In this document: piece by piece, positions 27,601 to 41,943 of the stretch | Numbering within the stretch: the first letter of the stretch is position 1 | Layout: every line of letters starts with the position of its first letter | DNA from: Pseudomonas frederiksbergensis | GTDB taxonomy: Bacteria > Pseudomonadota > Gammaproteobacteria > Pseudomonadales > Pseudomonadaceae | Direction: 5' to 3' | DNA: 64,000 nucleotides | Assembly (NCBI RefSeq): GCF_001874645.1 | Contig: NZ_CP017886.1 | Location: 2,418,001-2,482,000 of the forward strand | The notes under the pieces: generated by a model | Seen by the model: only the letters and a program-made list of their open reading frames with translations | Databases searched by the model: none | What the model was told of the DNA's origin: nothing | Position numbers and translations under genes: made by a program

Positions 27601-28631
27601 AAAAAGGTCGCAACGTCTACCAGGTCGCCATCGCGGACATGGAAGAATGCAAGCGCGGCACGTTCGTCATGCCTACCCTGATCGAACTGGAAAGCTTCGA
27701 CGAGCTGCAGCGGGAGATCTTTGGCCCGGTGCTGCACGTGGTGCGCTACAAGCGCAAAGACATCGATCAACTGATCGAGCAGATCAACGCTTCCGGCTAC
27801 GGTCTGACACTGGGTGTGCACACCCGTATCGACGAAACCATCGCCAAGGTGATCGACAACGTCAACGCCGGTAACGTCTACGTCAACCGCAACATCGTCG
27901 GTGCCGTGGTCGGTGTGCAGCCGTTCGGTGGCGAAGGCCTGTCGGGGACTGGCCCGAAAGCCGGTGGTCCGTTGTACCTGTACCGCTTGCTGTCGACTCG
28001 CCCTACCGACGCGATCGAACAATCCTTCGCTCGCGGCGATGCCCTGAGTGCGCCGGATGTTCGTCTGCGTGACGCCATGAGCAAACCGCTGACCGCTCTG
28101 AAAACCTGGGCTGACAGCCACAAGCAGACCGAGTTGAGTGCACTGTGCGTGCAGTTCGCGGCGCAATCGCAAAGCGGCATCACCCGCACGCTGAACGGCC
28201 CGACGGGCGAGCGCAACAGCTACGCCATCCTGCCGCGTGAACACGTGCTGTGCCTGGCGGACGTCGAAAGTGATCTGCTGAGCCAACTGGCCGCAGTACT
28301 GGCCGTGGGTGGCTCAGCGGTGTTGCCGGAAGGTGAGCTGAGCAAAGCGCTGTTGGCTCGTCTGCCGAAAGAAGTGCAAGCGCGCATCAAGCTGGTAGCC
28401 GACTGGAACAAGGACGAAGTGGTCTTCGATGCGGTCCTGCATCACGGCCACTCCGACCAGTTGCGTGCGGTCTGCCAGCAAGTGGCCAAACGCGCCGGTG
28501 CCATCGTCGGGGTTCACGGTCTGTCGCAAGGCGAAACCGGCATTGCGCTGGAACGCCTGGTGATTGAGCGCGCGCTGAGCGTCAACACCGCTGCGGCGGG
28601 GGGTAATGCCAGTCTGATGACTATCGGTTAA
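24678..28631 (+). CDS. putA: Trifunctional proline dehydrogenase / P5C dehydrogenase / put repressor
   Basis: A 1317-residue trifunctional PutA. Residues 1-47 form the DNA-binding ribbon-helix-helix (TTLGVKLDDPTRERLKAAA). The FAD proline dehydrogenase barrel (about 200-560) contains YEGPGISIKLSALHPRY and RLVKGAYWDSEIKRAQ. The aldehyde dehydrogenase half (about 620-1110) has the catalytic Glu in AETGGQNAM and the Cys in DSAGQRCSALRVL. A C-terminal ALDH-like tail closes the active-site tunnel. It oxidises proline to glutamate at the inner membrane and represses the put genes when not membrane-bound. The start at 24678 follows GAGGA; an ATG at 24642 in frame would precede the RHH domain without need. 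Confidence 0.97.
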   Translation: MATTTLGVKLDDPTRERLKAAATSIDRTPHWLIKQAIFNYLEKLEGGATLTELSGLTRSEADEGADVHGDHAHQCFLEFAESILPQSVLRASITAAYRRPEPEVVPMLLEQARLPAAMAEATNKLAASIAEKLRNQKSAGGRAGIVQGLLQEFSLSSQEGVALMCLAEALLRIPDKGTRDALIRDKISTGNWQPHLGNSPSLFVNAATWGLLLTGKLVATHNETGLTSSLSRIIGKSGEPMIRKGVDMAMRLMGEQFVTGETIAEALANASRFEAKGFRYSYDMLGEAALTEHDAQKYLASYEQAIHSIGKASHGRGIYEGPGISIKLSALHPRYSRAQYERVMDELYPRLLSLTLLAKQYDIGLNIDAEEADRLELSLDLLERLCFEPQLTGWNGIGFVIQAYQKRCPYVIDYVIDLARRSRHRLMIRLVKGAYWDSEIKRAQVEGLEGYPVYTRKVYTDVSYIACARKLLSVPEVIYPQFATHNAHTLSAIYHIAGQNYYPGQYEFQCLHGMGEPLYEQVVGKVSEGKLNRPCRVYAPVGTHETLLAYLVRRLLENGANTSFVNRIADQSISIQELVADPVSSIEQMATLEGGFGLPHPRIPLPRDLYGSERANSSGIDLANEHRLASLSCALLATAHNHWKAAPMLGCAASAETPALVLNPSDLRDVVGHVQEATVTDVDNAIQCALNAAPIWQATPPAERAAILERAADLMEGEIQPLMGLLAREAGKTFANAIAEVREAVDFLRYYAVQARNDFTNDAHRPLGPVVCISPWNFPLAIFSGQVAAALAAGNPVLAKPAEQTPLIAAQAVRLLLDAGIPEGVLQLLPGRGETVGARLVGDDRVKGVMFTGSTDVARLLQRNVAGRLDAQGRPIPLIAETGGQNAMIVDSSALTEQVVIDVVSSAFDSAGQRCSALRVLCLQEDSADRVIEMLKGAMAECRLGNPERLSVDIGPVIDAEAKAGIEKHIQGMREKGRNVYQVAIADMEECKRGTFVMPTLIELESFDELQREIFGPVLHVVRYKRKDIDQLIEQINASGYGLTLGVHTRIDETIAKVIDNVNAGNVYVNRNIVGAVVGVQPFGGEGLSGTGPKAGGPLYLYRLLSTRPTDAIEQSFARGDALSAPDVRLRDAMSKPLTALKTWADSHKQTELSALCVQFAAQSQSGITRTLNGPTGERNSYAILPREHVLCLADVESDLLSQLAAVLAVGGSAVLPEGELSKALLARLPKEVQARIKLVADWNKDEVVFDAVLHHGHSDQLRAVCQQVAKRAGAIVGVHGLSQGETGIALERLVIERALSVNTAAAGGNASLMTIG

Positions 28632-28642
28632 ACGGCGAAAAC

Positions 28643-28678
28643 ACCAGGCGCCTGCAATGGGTGCCTGGTTGATTCAAG
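28643..28678 (+). terminator. Likely terminator of putA
   Basis: ACCAGGCGCC / GGGTGCCTGGT stem (one G-T pair) with a 7-nt loop, 12 bp after the putA stop. The T-tract is poor. Confidence 0.5.
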
Positions 28679-28771
28679 ATCTTTTGCTTCTCCATCACGC
28701 TCATCAATCATCCTGTTCAGCCCGCCCTCCCTGCGCCTAGACTCGGTCCATTCCAATAAAGGTAGGCCGCC

Positions 28772-30574
28772 ATGTCCGAGACGTTGCTCAGTTCCCGCAA
28801 TCTGGCTTTCGAGCTGTACGAAGTTCTTGATGCCGAGGGCCTGACTCAGCGCGAACGTTTCGCCGAGCACAACCGCGAGACGTTCGACGCCGCCATTGGT
28901 ACCGCGCGCAGCATTGCCGAGAAGTTCTTTGCCCCGCACAACCGCAAAGGTGACGAGAACGAACCACGTTATGAAGACGGCAAGGCAATCCTGATTCCGG
29001 AAGTAAAACCTGCGGTGGATGCATTCCTCGAAGCAGGCTTTCTCAACGCCGCACGCAGTTTCGAGGCCGGCGGCATGCAGTTGCCGACCCTGCTGTCACA
29101 AGCTTGTTTTGCGCACTTCCAGTCCGCCAACGCCGCGACGACGTCCTACCCGTTCCTGACCATGGGCGCGGCCAACCTGATTGAAAGTTTCGGCACCGAC
29201 GATCAGAAGCGGCGCTTCCTGCAACCGATGATCGACGGCCGCTTCTTCGGCACCATGGCGTTGACTGAGCCTCACGCCGGCTCCTCGCTGTCGGACATCC
29301 GCACCCGCGCCGAGCCCGCCGCCGATGGCACGTATCGACTCAAGGGCAACAAGATCTTCATCTCCGGCGGCGACCATCCGCTCTCGGAAAACATCGTGCA
29401 CATGGTGCTGGCCAAACTGCCGGACGCGCCTGCGGGCGTGAAAGGCATTTCGCTGTTTATCGTGCCTAAATTCCTGGTCAACGATGACGGCAGCCTGGGC
29501 AAGCGCAACGACGTGCTGCTGGCCGGGTTGTTCCACAAGATGGGCTGGCGCGGCACCACCTCCACGGCACTGAACTTCGGCGATAACGGCGAGTGTGTCG
29601 GCTATCTGGTGGGCAAGCCGCACCAAGGCCTGAGCTGCATGTTCCAGATGATGAACGAAGCGCGGATCGGTGTGGGCATGGGCGCGGTGATGCTCGGTTA
29701 CGCCGGTTACCTGTACTCGCTGGAGTACGCTCGCGAGCGTCCGCAAGGTCGCCTGCCAGACAGCAAGGACCCGAACACTGCGCCGGTCTCGATCATTCAG
29801 CACGCTGACGTCAAACGCATGCTGCTGACCCAGAAGGCTTACGTCGAAGGCGCCTTCGACCTCGGTTTGTATGCGGCGCGACTGTTCGACGACACCACCA
29901 CCCTTGAGACCGAAGCGGCGCGCAAACAGGCTCATGAACTGCTCGACTTGCTGACGCCGATCGTCAAATCCTGGCCGTCGGAATTCTGTTTGAAGGCCAA
30001 CGAACTGGCGATCCAGATCCTCGGCGGCCACGGTTACACCCGCGAATACCCGGTGGAGCAGTATTACCGCGACAACCGCCTGAACCCGATCCACGAAGGC
30101 ACCCACGGCATTCAATCGCTGGACCTGCTGGGCCGCAAACTGGCACAAAACGGTGGCGCCGGGCTCAAACAGTTGATTCGCTTGATCGCCGAGACTGCCG
30201 AACGTGCGCAAGCGTTTGAGGCGCTCACTCCATTGCGCCAACCACTGGAGGCCCTGGTAGCGCGGCTGCAAACCGTGACCATCGGCCTGCTCACCGACTT
30301 GGCCCAAGGCAAGGTCAACAGCAGCCTCGCCAACTCGGCGCTGTATCTCAAGGCATTCGGTCACACGGTGATCGGCTGGCGCTGGCTGGAGCAAGCGATC
30401 CGCGCTGAAGAAGGGTTGGCCAAGGGCAATGCGGCGGATGTCGGCTTCTATAAAGGCAAGCTGCAAGCGGCGCGGTATTTCCTGACGTGGGAAGTGCCGG
30501 GTTGCCATCATGAACTGACGATTCTTGAAGCGCGGGATGATACATGCCTGAACATGCAGGATGAGTGGTTCTGA
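28772..30574 (+). CDS. Acyl-CoA dehydrogenase, long C-terminal type
   Basis: A 600-residue flavoprotein of the acyl-CoA dehydrogenase superfamily that introduces an alpha-beta double bond into an acyl-CoA thioester. It has MALTEPHAGSSLSDI (FAD/substrate loop, about residue 164), GLFHKMGWRGTTS, ILGGHGYTREYPVEQYYRD and the catalytic base in NPIHEGTHGIQ. The extra C-terminal helical domain makes it longer than the 380-residue classical enzymes and closer to the FadE/DmdC-like subgroup. It sits between rlmJ and the antiporter in P. aeruginosa (PA5020). The chain length used cannot be read from sequence. Confidence 0.88.
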   Translation: MSETLLSSRNLAFELYEVLDAEGLTQRERFAEHNRETFDAAIGTARSIAEKFFAPHNRKGDENEPRYEDGKAILIPEVKPAVDAFLEAGFLNAARSFEAGGMQLPTLLSQACFAHFQSANAATTSYPFLTMGAANLIESFGTDDQKRRFLQPMIDGRFFGTMALTEPHAGSSLSDIRTRAEPAADGTYRLKGNKIFISGGDHPLSENIVHMVLAKLPDAPAGVKGISLFIVPKFLVNDDGSLGKRNDVLLAGLFHKMGWRGTTSTALNFGDNGECVGYLVGKPHQGLSCMFQMMNEARIGVGMGAVMLGYAGYLYSLEYARERPQGRLPDSKDPNTAPVSIIQHADVKRMLLTQKAYVEGAFDLGLYAARLFDDTTTLETEAARKQAHELLDLLTPIVKSWPSEFCLKANELAIQILGGHGYTREYPVEQYYRDNRLNPIHEGTHGIQSLDLLGRKLAQNGGAGLKQLIRLIAETAERAQAFEALTPLRQPLEALVARLQTVTIGLLTDLAQGKVNSSLANSALYLKAFGHTVIGWRWLEQAIRAEEGLAKGNAADVGFYKGKLQAARYFLTWEVPGCHHELTILEARDDTCLNMQDEWF

Positions 30575-30580
30575 CCGATA

Positions 30581-30617
30581 AAAAAAGATCGCAGCCTGCG
30601 GCAGGCTGCGATCTTTT
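30581..30617. repeat. Single perfect REP palindrome, terminator-like
   Basis: AAAAGATCGCAGCCTGC-G-GCAGGCTGCGATCTTTT between convergent genes. The T-run on both strands lets it terminate the acyl-CoA dehydrogenase and chemoreceptor transcripts alike. Confidence 0.8.
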
Positions 30618-30625
30618 GATTCCTG

Positions 30626-32563
30626 CTACTTCAACCGAAACCCACCCATCTGGCGCGCCAGGTCATCGGCCAACCGCTGCAACGTCTGGCAATCCTCACG
30701 ACACGCCCTCACCTCGCCCGCCGTGGCCCGCGCCAGATCGGAAATCCCCTGCACGTTGCGGTTGATTTCTTCAGTCACTGCCGACTGCTCTTCGGTCGCC
30801 GTTGCCACTTGATGGTTCATGTCGCTGATGCGTTCGACCTGACCGGTAATCGCCGTCAACGACGCCCCGGTGCGCTGGCTCGACTCGACGCCTGTACCGG
30901 TTGCCGCTTGCCCGGAGTGCATCGACGACACCGCGTTTTCCGCGCCCTGCTTGAGGCTGCCGATCATCTGCTGGATTTCATCGGTGGACGATTGCGTACG
31001 GCGCGCCAGTGTCCGCACTTCATCCGCCACCACCGCAAAGCCCCGGCCCATGTCTCCGGCGCGCGCGGCTTCAATTGCTGCGTTCAATGCCAGCAAATTG
31101 GTCTGCTCGGAGATCCCGCGAATCACCGCCAGCACCTGATCGATGGACGCTACCTGAGTCGCCAGCTCGCCGACGGCACTGGCAGCAATACCGATTTCAT
31201 CGGACATGCTTTCGATATGCCGGATTGAACCGCCGACCACCTCACGCGCCTGCAACGCTTCATCGCGGGCCGTTTGCGAGGCGACCGCCGCGTTGCCGGC
31301 GTTCTGCGCGATTTCCTGCACCGTGAGGCCCATCTCGTGCACGGCGGTGGCGACCATGTCGGTCATTTCCTGCTGTCGACCGGAACGCTCGGCGGTGTTC
31401 TCCACCACTCGCGCAACCTGCCCGACGGCAGTGCGCAAACGCTCGCTGGTGGCCAGCACTTCGCCGATCATGTTGCGTTGATTTTCAAGGAAACGGTTGA
31501 AGCCTCGAGCCAGGTCGCCCAGCTCATCGGCACGACTGGAATCTAACCTGTGGGTCAAATCGCCACCACCGCTACCAATCGCTACCAGTGCCGCTGTTAC
31601 CTGCCGGATCGGCCGAACCAGGCCGCGGGCCAGCAACACCACCAATAACAGGCACACCAGCGCAACGCCCAAACCGATGGCGCTGGTCAGCCACATCGCG
31701 TGTCGGGCCTCGGCGTAAATTTGCGATTGCGGCACTTCGGCCACCAGGGTCCAGCCCAGATCGCGCAATGGCAGGCTCAGGGCCAGGTAGTCTTCGCCAT
31801 CGCGCACAAAACCGCTGCTGGTCGGGCCTTGATGGCCCATCACCGCTTGCGCCGCCGGGCCACCGATCTGCTCGGCCAACTGGCGTTTGTTGCTGAACTC
31901 GGCTTCGGGATGAACCTGGATCAATCCGTCGGAGCGCACCAGATAGACCTTCCCGCGCTCACCGAAGCTGAAATTGTGAATCAGCTCCGAGAGCTCCCTC
32001 ATGCTCAGGCCCAACCCGGCAATGCCCACAACTTTGCCACCCTGCGAGACCTTGAGGTCGATGAACAAGGCCAACTCGCCGGTCGCCGTATCTTTGTCGA
32101 TATTGAGGGTGCGCGGCTGGTTGCTGTCGAGGAAGGCGTAGAACCAGGCGTCTGCAGGACTGGATCGGCTGAGGGTCCGATCAAGCCCTTTTTCGGTGTA
32201 GTAATGGCCTGACTCAGTGCCTGCGATCAGCGCGGTAAAGGCTTTGTGCTCGGCGCGGATGCCTTCCAGGTAGCTGACGAAGCCGTTGGCCCGGTCAGCG
32301 TTTTCACCGTCGGCCAACCACTCGCGCACCATGCTGTTGCTGGCGATGTCCTTGGCCGCAGTGAGCGGCTGGACCAGAATCCGTTCGATGTCGTTGCGCA
32401 TCGCTTCGATGCTTGACGGCAGCGCTTGCTCGACCAGATAGCGCTGGGCGAGACGGTTGACCACCAAGGTATAAATGCCGACCACGATCAGAATACTGAC
32501 CAGCAGGGCGGTGCCCATGCTCAGGATCAACTGCCATTGAATACTGCGTCGCCAGAACTGCAT
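30626..32563 (-). CDS. Methyl-accepting chemotaxis protein with periplasmic Cache domain
   Basis: A 645-residue transducer. TM1 is at about residues 14-36 after [11 protein letters not shown], followed by a long periplasmic sensor of dCache type (about 40-280, including the [19 protein letters not shown] and [15 protein letters not shown] features). TM2 (about 288-310), a HAMP domain and the signalling tip ([20 protein letters not shown]) follow. It lacks an evident NWETF-type CheR tether. dCache receptors in Pseudomonas often bind amino acids or amines; the ligand here is unknown. The ATG at 32563, after GGGGGT, is preferred over an ATG 60 bp upstream that would overlap the promoter dyad. 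Confidence 0.92.
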   Translation of the reverse strand: MQFWRRSIQWQLILSMGTALLVSILIVVGIYTLVVNRLAQRYLVEQALPSSIEAMRNDIERILVQPLTAAKDIASNSMVREWLADGENADRANGFVSYLEGIRAEHKAFTALIAGTESGHYYTEKGLDRTLSRSSPADAWFYAFLDSNQPRTLNIDKDTATGELALFIDLKVSQGGKVVGIAGLGLSMRELSELIHNFSFGERGKVYLVRSDGLIQVHPEAEFSNKRQLAEQIGGPAAQAVMGHQGPTSSGFVRDGEDYLALSLPLRDLGWTLVAEVPQSQIYAEARHAMWLTSAIGLGVALVCLLLVVLLARGLVRPIRQVTAALVAIGSGGGDLTHRLDSSRADELGDLARGFNRFLENQRNMIGEVLATSERLRTAVGQVARVVENTAERSGRQQEMTDMVATAVHEMGLTVQEIAQNAGNAAVASQTARDEALQAREVVGGSIRHIESMSDEIGIAASAVGELATQVASIDQVLAVIRGISEQTNLLALNAAIEAARAGDMGRGFAVVADEVRTLARRTQSSTDEIQQMIGSLKQGAENAVSSMHSGQAATGTGVESSQRTGASLTAITGQVERISDMNHQVATATEEQSAVTEEINRNVQGISDLARATAGEVRACREDCQTLQRLADDLARQMGGFRLK

Positions 32564-32613
32564 GAAGCACCCCCAAAGAGTAAGAGGCAAAACTACTGCA
32601 ACAGCCGTGCCGA

Positions 32614-32623
32614 TTGTATACAA
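32614..32623. promoter_or_regulatory. TTGTATACAA dyad in chemoreceptor promoter
   Basis: A perfect 10-bp palindrome 51 bp before the start codon, of the type bound by several GntR-family repressors. No GntR gene is close, so the regulator would act from elsewhere. Confidence 0.35.
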
Positions 32624-32662
32624 CTAAATCGACAATCTACTCTTTGGTTGTGCGCAAGCTGA

Positions 32663-32965
32663 TCAGGCCTGATTGATCGTCTTCGAAATCACTTCAACCG
32701 TGGCGCTGACTTGCTCTTGGTAACGGTTGAGTTCCTGCTGATGACGCTTCTGCATGTCGAGCTGCTGCGAACACAGGTTCATCGCTGTCAGCACCAGCAG
32801 TTTGTCCCCGATCAGGGTCGGGTATTTCTTTTTGGTCTCGGCCAGCACCGCTTTCAACATTAATGCGGCGTCCAGCAGGGTCTGCTCTTCCCCGGCCGGC
32901 GCCTTGATCGAATAGTCTTCCCCGAGAATCGAGACGACTTTTATCCCGTCGGCACCGTGTCTCAT
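32663..32965 (-). CDS. zapA: Cell division protein ZapA
   Basis: A 100-residue protein with the ZapA layout. An N-terminal globular part (KVVSILGEDYSIKAPAGEEQTLLDAA) is followed by a C-terminal coiled coil (LNLCSQQLDMQKRHQQEL-like). ZapA crosslinks FtsZ protofilaments at midcell. Its ATG overlaps the stop of the upstream coiled-coil gene (ATGA), a pairing conserved in Pseudomonas. The usual neighbours I remember, 6S RNA and ygfA on one side and a YecA-type gene and pepP on the other, are absent here. Confidence 0.87.
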   Translation of the reverse strand: MRHGADGIKVVSILGEDYSIKAPAGEEQTLLDAALMLKAVLAETKKKYPTLIGDKLLVLTAMNLCSQQLDMQKRHQQELNRYQEQVSATVEVISKTINQA

Positions 32966-33192
32966 GCGTTCACAGGTCCTGCGCTCACGCGCTCAACCAG
33001 CGCTTGAATGCGCGCGACAGTGGCGCCCTGCTTCTCTTCCTGTTCCATCAGGCTCAGTTGCAGGCTTTCGTTCTCATCCTTGGCCTGGGCCAGTTCTGCG
33101 CTCAATGTTGCGTTCGTGCCGAGCAGTTCCTGGTTCTGTTGCACCAGGTCGCTGACCAGTTGTTCCAATTGGCTTAGGGATGCTTCCAACAT
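32962..33192 (-). CDS. Small coiled-coil protein, TIGR02449-like, partner of zapA
   Basis: A 76-residue, almost wholly coiled-coil protein (LEQLVSDLVQQNQELLG, then LAQAKDENESLQLSLMEQ). It resembles the TIGR02449 family that sits directly before zapA in pseudomonads and has a ZapB/SlyX-like look. I chose the ATG at 33192 because GGAAAA lies about 9 bp upstream. The in-frame ATGs at 33210 and 33246 have no clear ribosome site. It is translationally coupled to zapA and a role at the division ring is inferred. Confidence 0.75.
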   Translation of the reverse strand: MLEASLSQLEQLVSDLVQQNQELLGTNATLSAELAQAKDENESLQLSLMEQEEKQGATVARIQALVERVSAGPVNA

Positions 33193-33386
33193 TTTTGATT
33201 TTCCGGGCATTTTCAAAGGGCGCGTACGATAAAGAAAAGTCACCACAGGCGCCAGGGATATTCGGGCGCAGAGCCTTGATTTACCTGGCGGCGACCTTGC
33301 TTGCGAGTTTTAAAGACTGCGATTGTCCGCTCTGGTTCCTGACAGCTCGTCAGTACGACTGATCTGCGGCAAAAGCGCACAACGGC

Positions 33387-33413
33387 TCAAGACTTTAGTT
33401 GTACGACCGATAA
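33387..33413 (+). promoter_or_regulatory. Sigma-28 (FliA)-type promoter of chemoreceptor gene
   Basis: TCAAGACT, an 11-bp spacer, then ACCGATAA. This is close to the TCAAG-N12-GCCGATA pattern of flagellar-class promoters, and is 58 bp before the start codon of the downstream chemoreceptor. Confidence 0.7.
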
Positions 33414-33471
33414 GTCATGCATACCCAGTCTCAAAGTCGCACGGATCGCGCTCTTCTCCCAGGTAGACACC

Positions 33472-35097
33472 ATGTCCCTTCGTAATATGAATATCGCCCC
33501 CAGGGCGTTCACCGGTTTCACCCTGATTGGCGCACTGATGTTGATTCTGGGTGTGTTCGCCTTGAACCAAATGAGCAAAATTCGCGCTTCCGGTGAAGAC
33601 ATCGTTCAAAACAGCGTACCGAGCATCAAGGCCCTGGACGAATTCACCCAGCTCGCCTTGCGCCAGCGGGTGCTGTCTTACCGCTTGCTGACCAACCGTG
33701 AGCCGGACGTACAGCAAAAGACCCTCGCGCTGTTCGATCAACGCAGCCAGCAAACTCGCGCAGCCCAGTCCGATTACGAAAAAGTCATCAACAGCCCGCA
33801 AGAACGTGCGGCCTATGATGAGTACGTGCAGCTGCAGGGACAATACCGTCAGCTGGAAGACCGCATTAAGAGCCTGTCGCGCAACAACCAGGTCGATGAG
33901 TTGCGCACGCTGCTCAACACCGAGCTGCTGACCAACTCCGAGGCGATCAACAGCGTGCTCAACCGGCTGATGCAGATCAACAACGATCAAGCCACCGACT
34001 CCAACCAGAAAGCCGCTGACCAGTACTCCTCGGCCTTCGACCTGGTGGTGACGTTGCTGGTGATCGCCACTGGCCTGACCCTGCTCTTCGCCTGGTTGCT
34101 GACCAACAGCATCACTCAGCCAATCGCCAAGGCACTGAGCGCCGCTGAAGAAATCGCCGAGGGTAATCTGACCCGGCCGATCATCGTCGACGGCAGCGAC
34201 GAAGCTGGACGCCTGTTGCAGGCCATGTTGAAGATGCAGGAGAAACTGCGCGACACCCTGCAACGGATCTCGGGTTCGGCGACTCAGCTGGCCTCAGCCG
34301 CCGAAGAGCTGAACAGCGTCACCGACGAAAGCGCCCGTGGCCTTACTCAGCAAAACAACGAAATCGAGCAAGCCGCGACGGCGGTCAATGAAATGACCAG
34401 CGCCGTGGAAGAAGTTGCGCGCAACGCAGTGAGCACCTCCGAAGCCTCGAAAAATGCGACCACTTCTGCCGGTGACGGCCGCGACCTGGTGCAGGAAACC
34501 GTCAGCGCCATCGAACGCATGAGTGCCGATGTGCAGAGCACTGCCACGCTGATCGGCGACCTGGCCAACGAGTCGCGAGACATCGGCAAGGTGCTGGACG
34601 TGATTCGCGGCCTGGCTGACCAGACCAACCTGCTGGCACTGAACGCCGCCATCGAGGCTGCGCGTGCCGGTGAAGCCGGTCGCGGTTTTGCCGTGGTGGC
34701 CGACGAAGTTCGCGCCCTGGCGCATCGCACACAGCAATCGACCAGCGAAATCGAGCGCATGATCGGCAGCATCCAGAGCGGTACCGAACACGCCGTCGAC
34801 TCGATGCGCAACAGCACCGAACGCGCTGAATCGACTCTGAACATCGCCCGTGGTGCCGGCCTGTCGCTGGACACCATCAACAGCGCCATCGTCGAAATCA
34901 ACGAGCGCAACCTGGTGATCGCCAGCGCCGCCGAAGAGCAGGCCCAGGTGGCCCGTGAAGTCGACCGCAACCTGGTGAACATCCGCGACCTGTCGGTGCA
35001 ATCGGCCACCGGTGCCAACCAGACCAGCGCCGCCAGCAATGAGCTGTCGCGTTTGGCGCTGGACCTGAACAATATGGTTGGACGGTTTAGCCTTTAA
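33472..35097 (+). CDS. Methyl-accepting chemotaxis protein with four-helix-bundle sensor
   Basis: A 541-residue transducer. A short cytoplasmic start and TM1 (about 11-33) precede an all-helical periplasmic domain (about 35-190) of the 4HB class. TM2 (about 191-213), HAMP and a canonical signalling tip ([20 protein letters not shown], about 377-396) complete it. No C-terminal CheR-binding pentapeptide is visible. It should report to CheW/CheA at the cell pole. The FliA-like promoter fits expression with the flagellar regulon. The ligand is unknown. Confidence 0.92.
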   Translation: MSLRNMNIAPRAFTGFTLIGALMLILGVFALNQMSKIRASGEDIVQNSVPSIKALDEFTQLALRQRVLSYRLLTNREPDVQQKTLALFDQRSQQTRAAQSDYEKVINSPQERAAYDEYVQLQGQYRQLEDRIKSLSRNNQVDELRTLLNTELLTNSEAINSVLNRLMQINNDQATDSNQKAADQYSSAFDLVVTLLVIATGLTLLFAWLLTNSITQPIAKALSAAEEIAEGNLTRPIIVDGSDEAGRLLQAMLKMQEKLRDTLQRISGSATQLASAAEELNSVTDESARGLTQQNNEIEQAATAVNEMTSAVEEVARNAVSTSEASKNATTSAGDGRDLVQETVSAIERMSADVQSTATLIGDLANESRDIGKVLDVIRGLADQTNLLALNAAIEAARAGEAGRGFAVVADEVRALAHRTQQSTSEIERMIGSIQSGTEHAVDSMRNSTERAESTLNIARGAGLSLDTINSAIVEINERNLVIASAAEEQAQVAREVDRNLVNIRDLSVQSATGANQTSAASNELSRLALDLNNMVGRFSL

Positions 35098-35112
35098 TTA
35101 CGCGTAACCCGG

Positions 35113-35181
35113 AAAAGATCGCAGCCTGCGGCAGCGCCTACGGAGGATTGGTGTAGGAGCTGCCGCAGGCTGCGATCTTTT
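35113..35181. repeat. REPIN between chemoreceptor and antiporter genes
   Basis: AAAAGATCGCAGCCTGCGGCAGCGCCTAC and its inverted copy flank an 11-bp centre. Same family as the elements at 30581, 44029 and 63603. Confidence 0.85.
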
Positions 35182-35290
35182 GATCTTCAAAAGCTTTTTG
35201 ACAGCATCACATTTCAACAGGTTAGAATCGCTGGCACGCAGACTGCATGGTCAGTTTGCGCCCGTCTTTAAGCTTTCCGGAGTACTGCCA

Positions 35291-37033
35291 TTGAATGCGA
35301 CGACCATCAACAGCCTGTTCTTGATCGGCGCGTTGCTGGTAGGTGCGAGCATTCTGGTGAGCTCACTTTCGTCCCGCCTCGGGATCCCGATTCTGGTGAT
35401 CATCCTCGCCGTGGGCATGTCTGCCGGCGTCGACGGCGGCGGCATCATCTTCGATAACTACCCAACCGCCTACCTGGTCGGCAACCTCGCGCTGGCCGTG
35501 ATCCTGCTCGACGGCGGGTTGCGCACCCGGGTTGCGAGTTTCCGCGTGGCGTTGTGGCCGGCGCTGTCGCTGGCCACGGTCGGAGTGCTGATCACCACCG
35601 GGCTGACTGGCATGGCCGCCGCCTGGCTGTTCAACCTGAACCTGATCCAGTGCCTGCTGATCGGCGCCATCGTCGGCTCCACCGACGCCGCGGCGGTGTT
35701 CTCGCTGCTGGGTGGCAAAGGCCTGAACGAGCGGGTGACCGCCAGCCTGGAAATCGAATCCGGCAGTAACGACCCGATGGCGGTGTTTCTCACCGTCACC
35801 CTGATCGACATGCTCGCCAGCGGCCAGACCGGTCTGCACTGGAGCCTGCTCGGGCACCTGTTTCGTGAGTTCGGCATCGGCGCGATCATCGGTCTGGGTG
35901 GCGGCTGGCTGATGCTGCAAATGGTCAATCGAATCCACCTGGCCGCCGGCCTGTATCCGATTCTGGTGATCGCCGGCGGTCTGGTGGTGTTCGCCCTGAC
36001 CAACGCCCTGCATGGCAGCGGTTTTCTCGCGGTGTACCTGTGCGGCCTGGTGATCGGCAACCGTCCGGTGCGCAGCCGCCACGGCATTCTGCACATGCTC
36101 GACGGCATGGCCTGGCTGGCGCAGATCGGCATGTTCCTGGTGTTGGGGCTGCTGGTGACACCCCATGATTTGCTGCCCATTGCCCTGCCCGCCCTCGGTC
36201 TGGCGCTGTGGATGATTCTGTTTGCGCGACCGCTCTCGGTGATGGTTGGCCTGCTGCCGTTCAAGGCCTTCCATGGGCGCGAAAAGGCCTTTATCTCCTG
36301 GGTTGGCCTGCGCGGTGCGGTACCGATCATTCTGGCGGTGTTCCCGTTGATGGCCGGGCTGCCGAATGCCCAGCTGTATTTCAACCTTGCGTTCTTTATC
36401 GTTCTGGTTTCGCTGCTGGTGCAGGGCACCAGCCTGCCGTGGGTCGCCAAGCTGCTGAAGGTGACCGTCCCGCCAGAACCCGCGCCGATCTCCCGGGCCG
36501 CCCTCGAAGTGCATGTCACCAGCGAGTGGGAGTTGTTCGTTTATCGTCTTGGCGCGGAGAAATGGTGCATCGGCGCCGCTCTTCGCGAGCTGAAAATGCC
36601 CGAAGGCACGCGTATCGCGGCGCTGTTTCGCGGCCAGCAACTGCTCCATCCGTCGGGTAGTACGGTGCTCGAAGTCGGCGATTTGCTCTGCGTTATCGGC
36701 CATGAACACAACCTGCCGGCGCTCGGAAAACTCTTCAGTCAGGCACCCCAACGCGGCCTCGATCTGCGCTTCTTCGGCGACTTCGTTCTGGAAGGCGACG
36801 CCCAGCTGGGGGCGGTTTCAGCGCTGTATGGGCTGCAACTCGAAGGCGTCGATCCGGACATGCCGCTCGGTCGCTTCATTACCCAGAAAGTCGGTGGCGC
36901 TCCGGTGGTCGGTGACCAGGTGGAATGGAACAACACCATTTGGACAGTCGCGGTCATGGACGGGAACAAGATTGCCAAAGTGGGCGTCAGATTCCCCGAA
37001 GGAAGTCGCCCGGGCCCCGGGTTGTTCCTCTAA
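35291..37033 (+). CDS. nhaP2: Potassium/proton antiporter (CvrA/NhaP2 type)
   Basis: A 580-residue CPA1-family antiporter with about 12 membrane helices ([20 protein letters not shown] at the start; [16 protein letters not shown] and [12 protein letters not shown] carry the conserved acidic ion-binding region). A C-terminal cytoplasmic regulatory part has a TrkA-C-like domain (about 410-490) and a CorC-like end. It exchanges K+ for H+ and counters high internal K+. I place the start at the TTG at 35291 because GGAG lies 8 bp upstream and this yields the family length. The frame remains open upstream into the REP element, which is not coding. Confidence 0.9.
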   Translation: MNATTINSLFLIGALLVGASILVSSLSSRLGIPILVIILAVGMSAGVDGGGIIFDNYPTAYLVGNLALAVILLDGGLRTRVASFRVALWPALSLATVGVLITTGLTGMAAAWLFNLNLIQCLLIGAIVGSTDAAAVFSLLGGKGLNERVTASLEIESGSNDPMAVFLTVTLIDMLASGQTGLHWSLLGHLFREFGIGAIIGLGGGWLMLQMVNRIHLAAGLYPILVIAGGLVVFALTNALHGSGFLAVYLCGLVIGNRPVRSRHGILHMLDGMAWLAQIGMFLVLGLLVTPHDLLPIALPALGLALWMILFARPLSVMVGLLPFKAFHGREKAFISWVGLRGAVPIILAVFPLMAGLPNAQLYFNLAFFIVLVSLLVQGTSLPWVAKLLKVTVPPEPAPISRAALEVHVTSEWELFVYRLGAEKWCIGAALRELKMPEGTRIAALFRGQQLLHPSGSTVLEVGDLLCVIGHEHNLPALGKLFSQAPQRGLDLRFFGDFVLEGDAQLGAVSALYGLQLEGVDPDMPLGRFITQKVGGAPVVGDQVEWNNTIWTVAVMDGNKIAKVGVRFPEGSRPGPGLFL

Positions 37034-37067
37034 ACTCCTTTTTTCGTTACGTTTTCGATCGGTCTCT

Positions 37068-41937
<4,870 letters not shown>

Positions 41938-41943
41938 GGACAG

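Noticed and set aside
36702..37067. N-terminal extension of mscK
   Set aside because: It lies inside the antiporter coding region in another frame and hides a clear signal peptide beginning at 37068.
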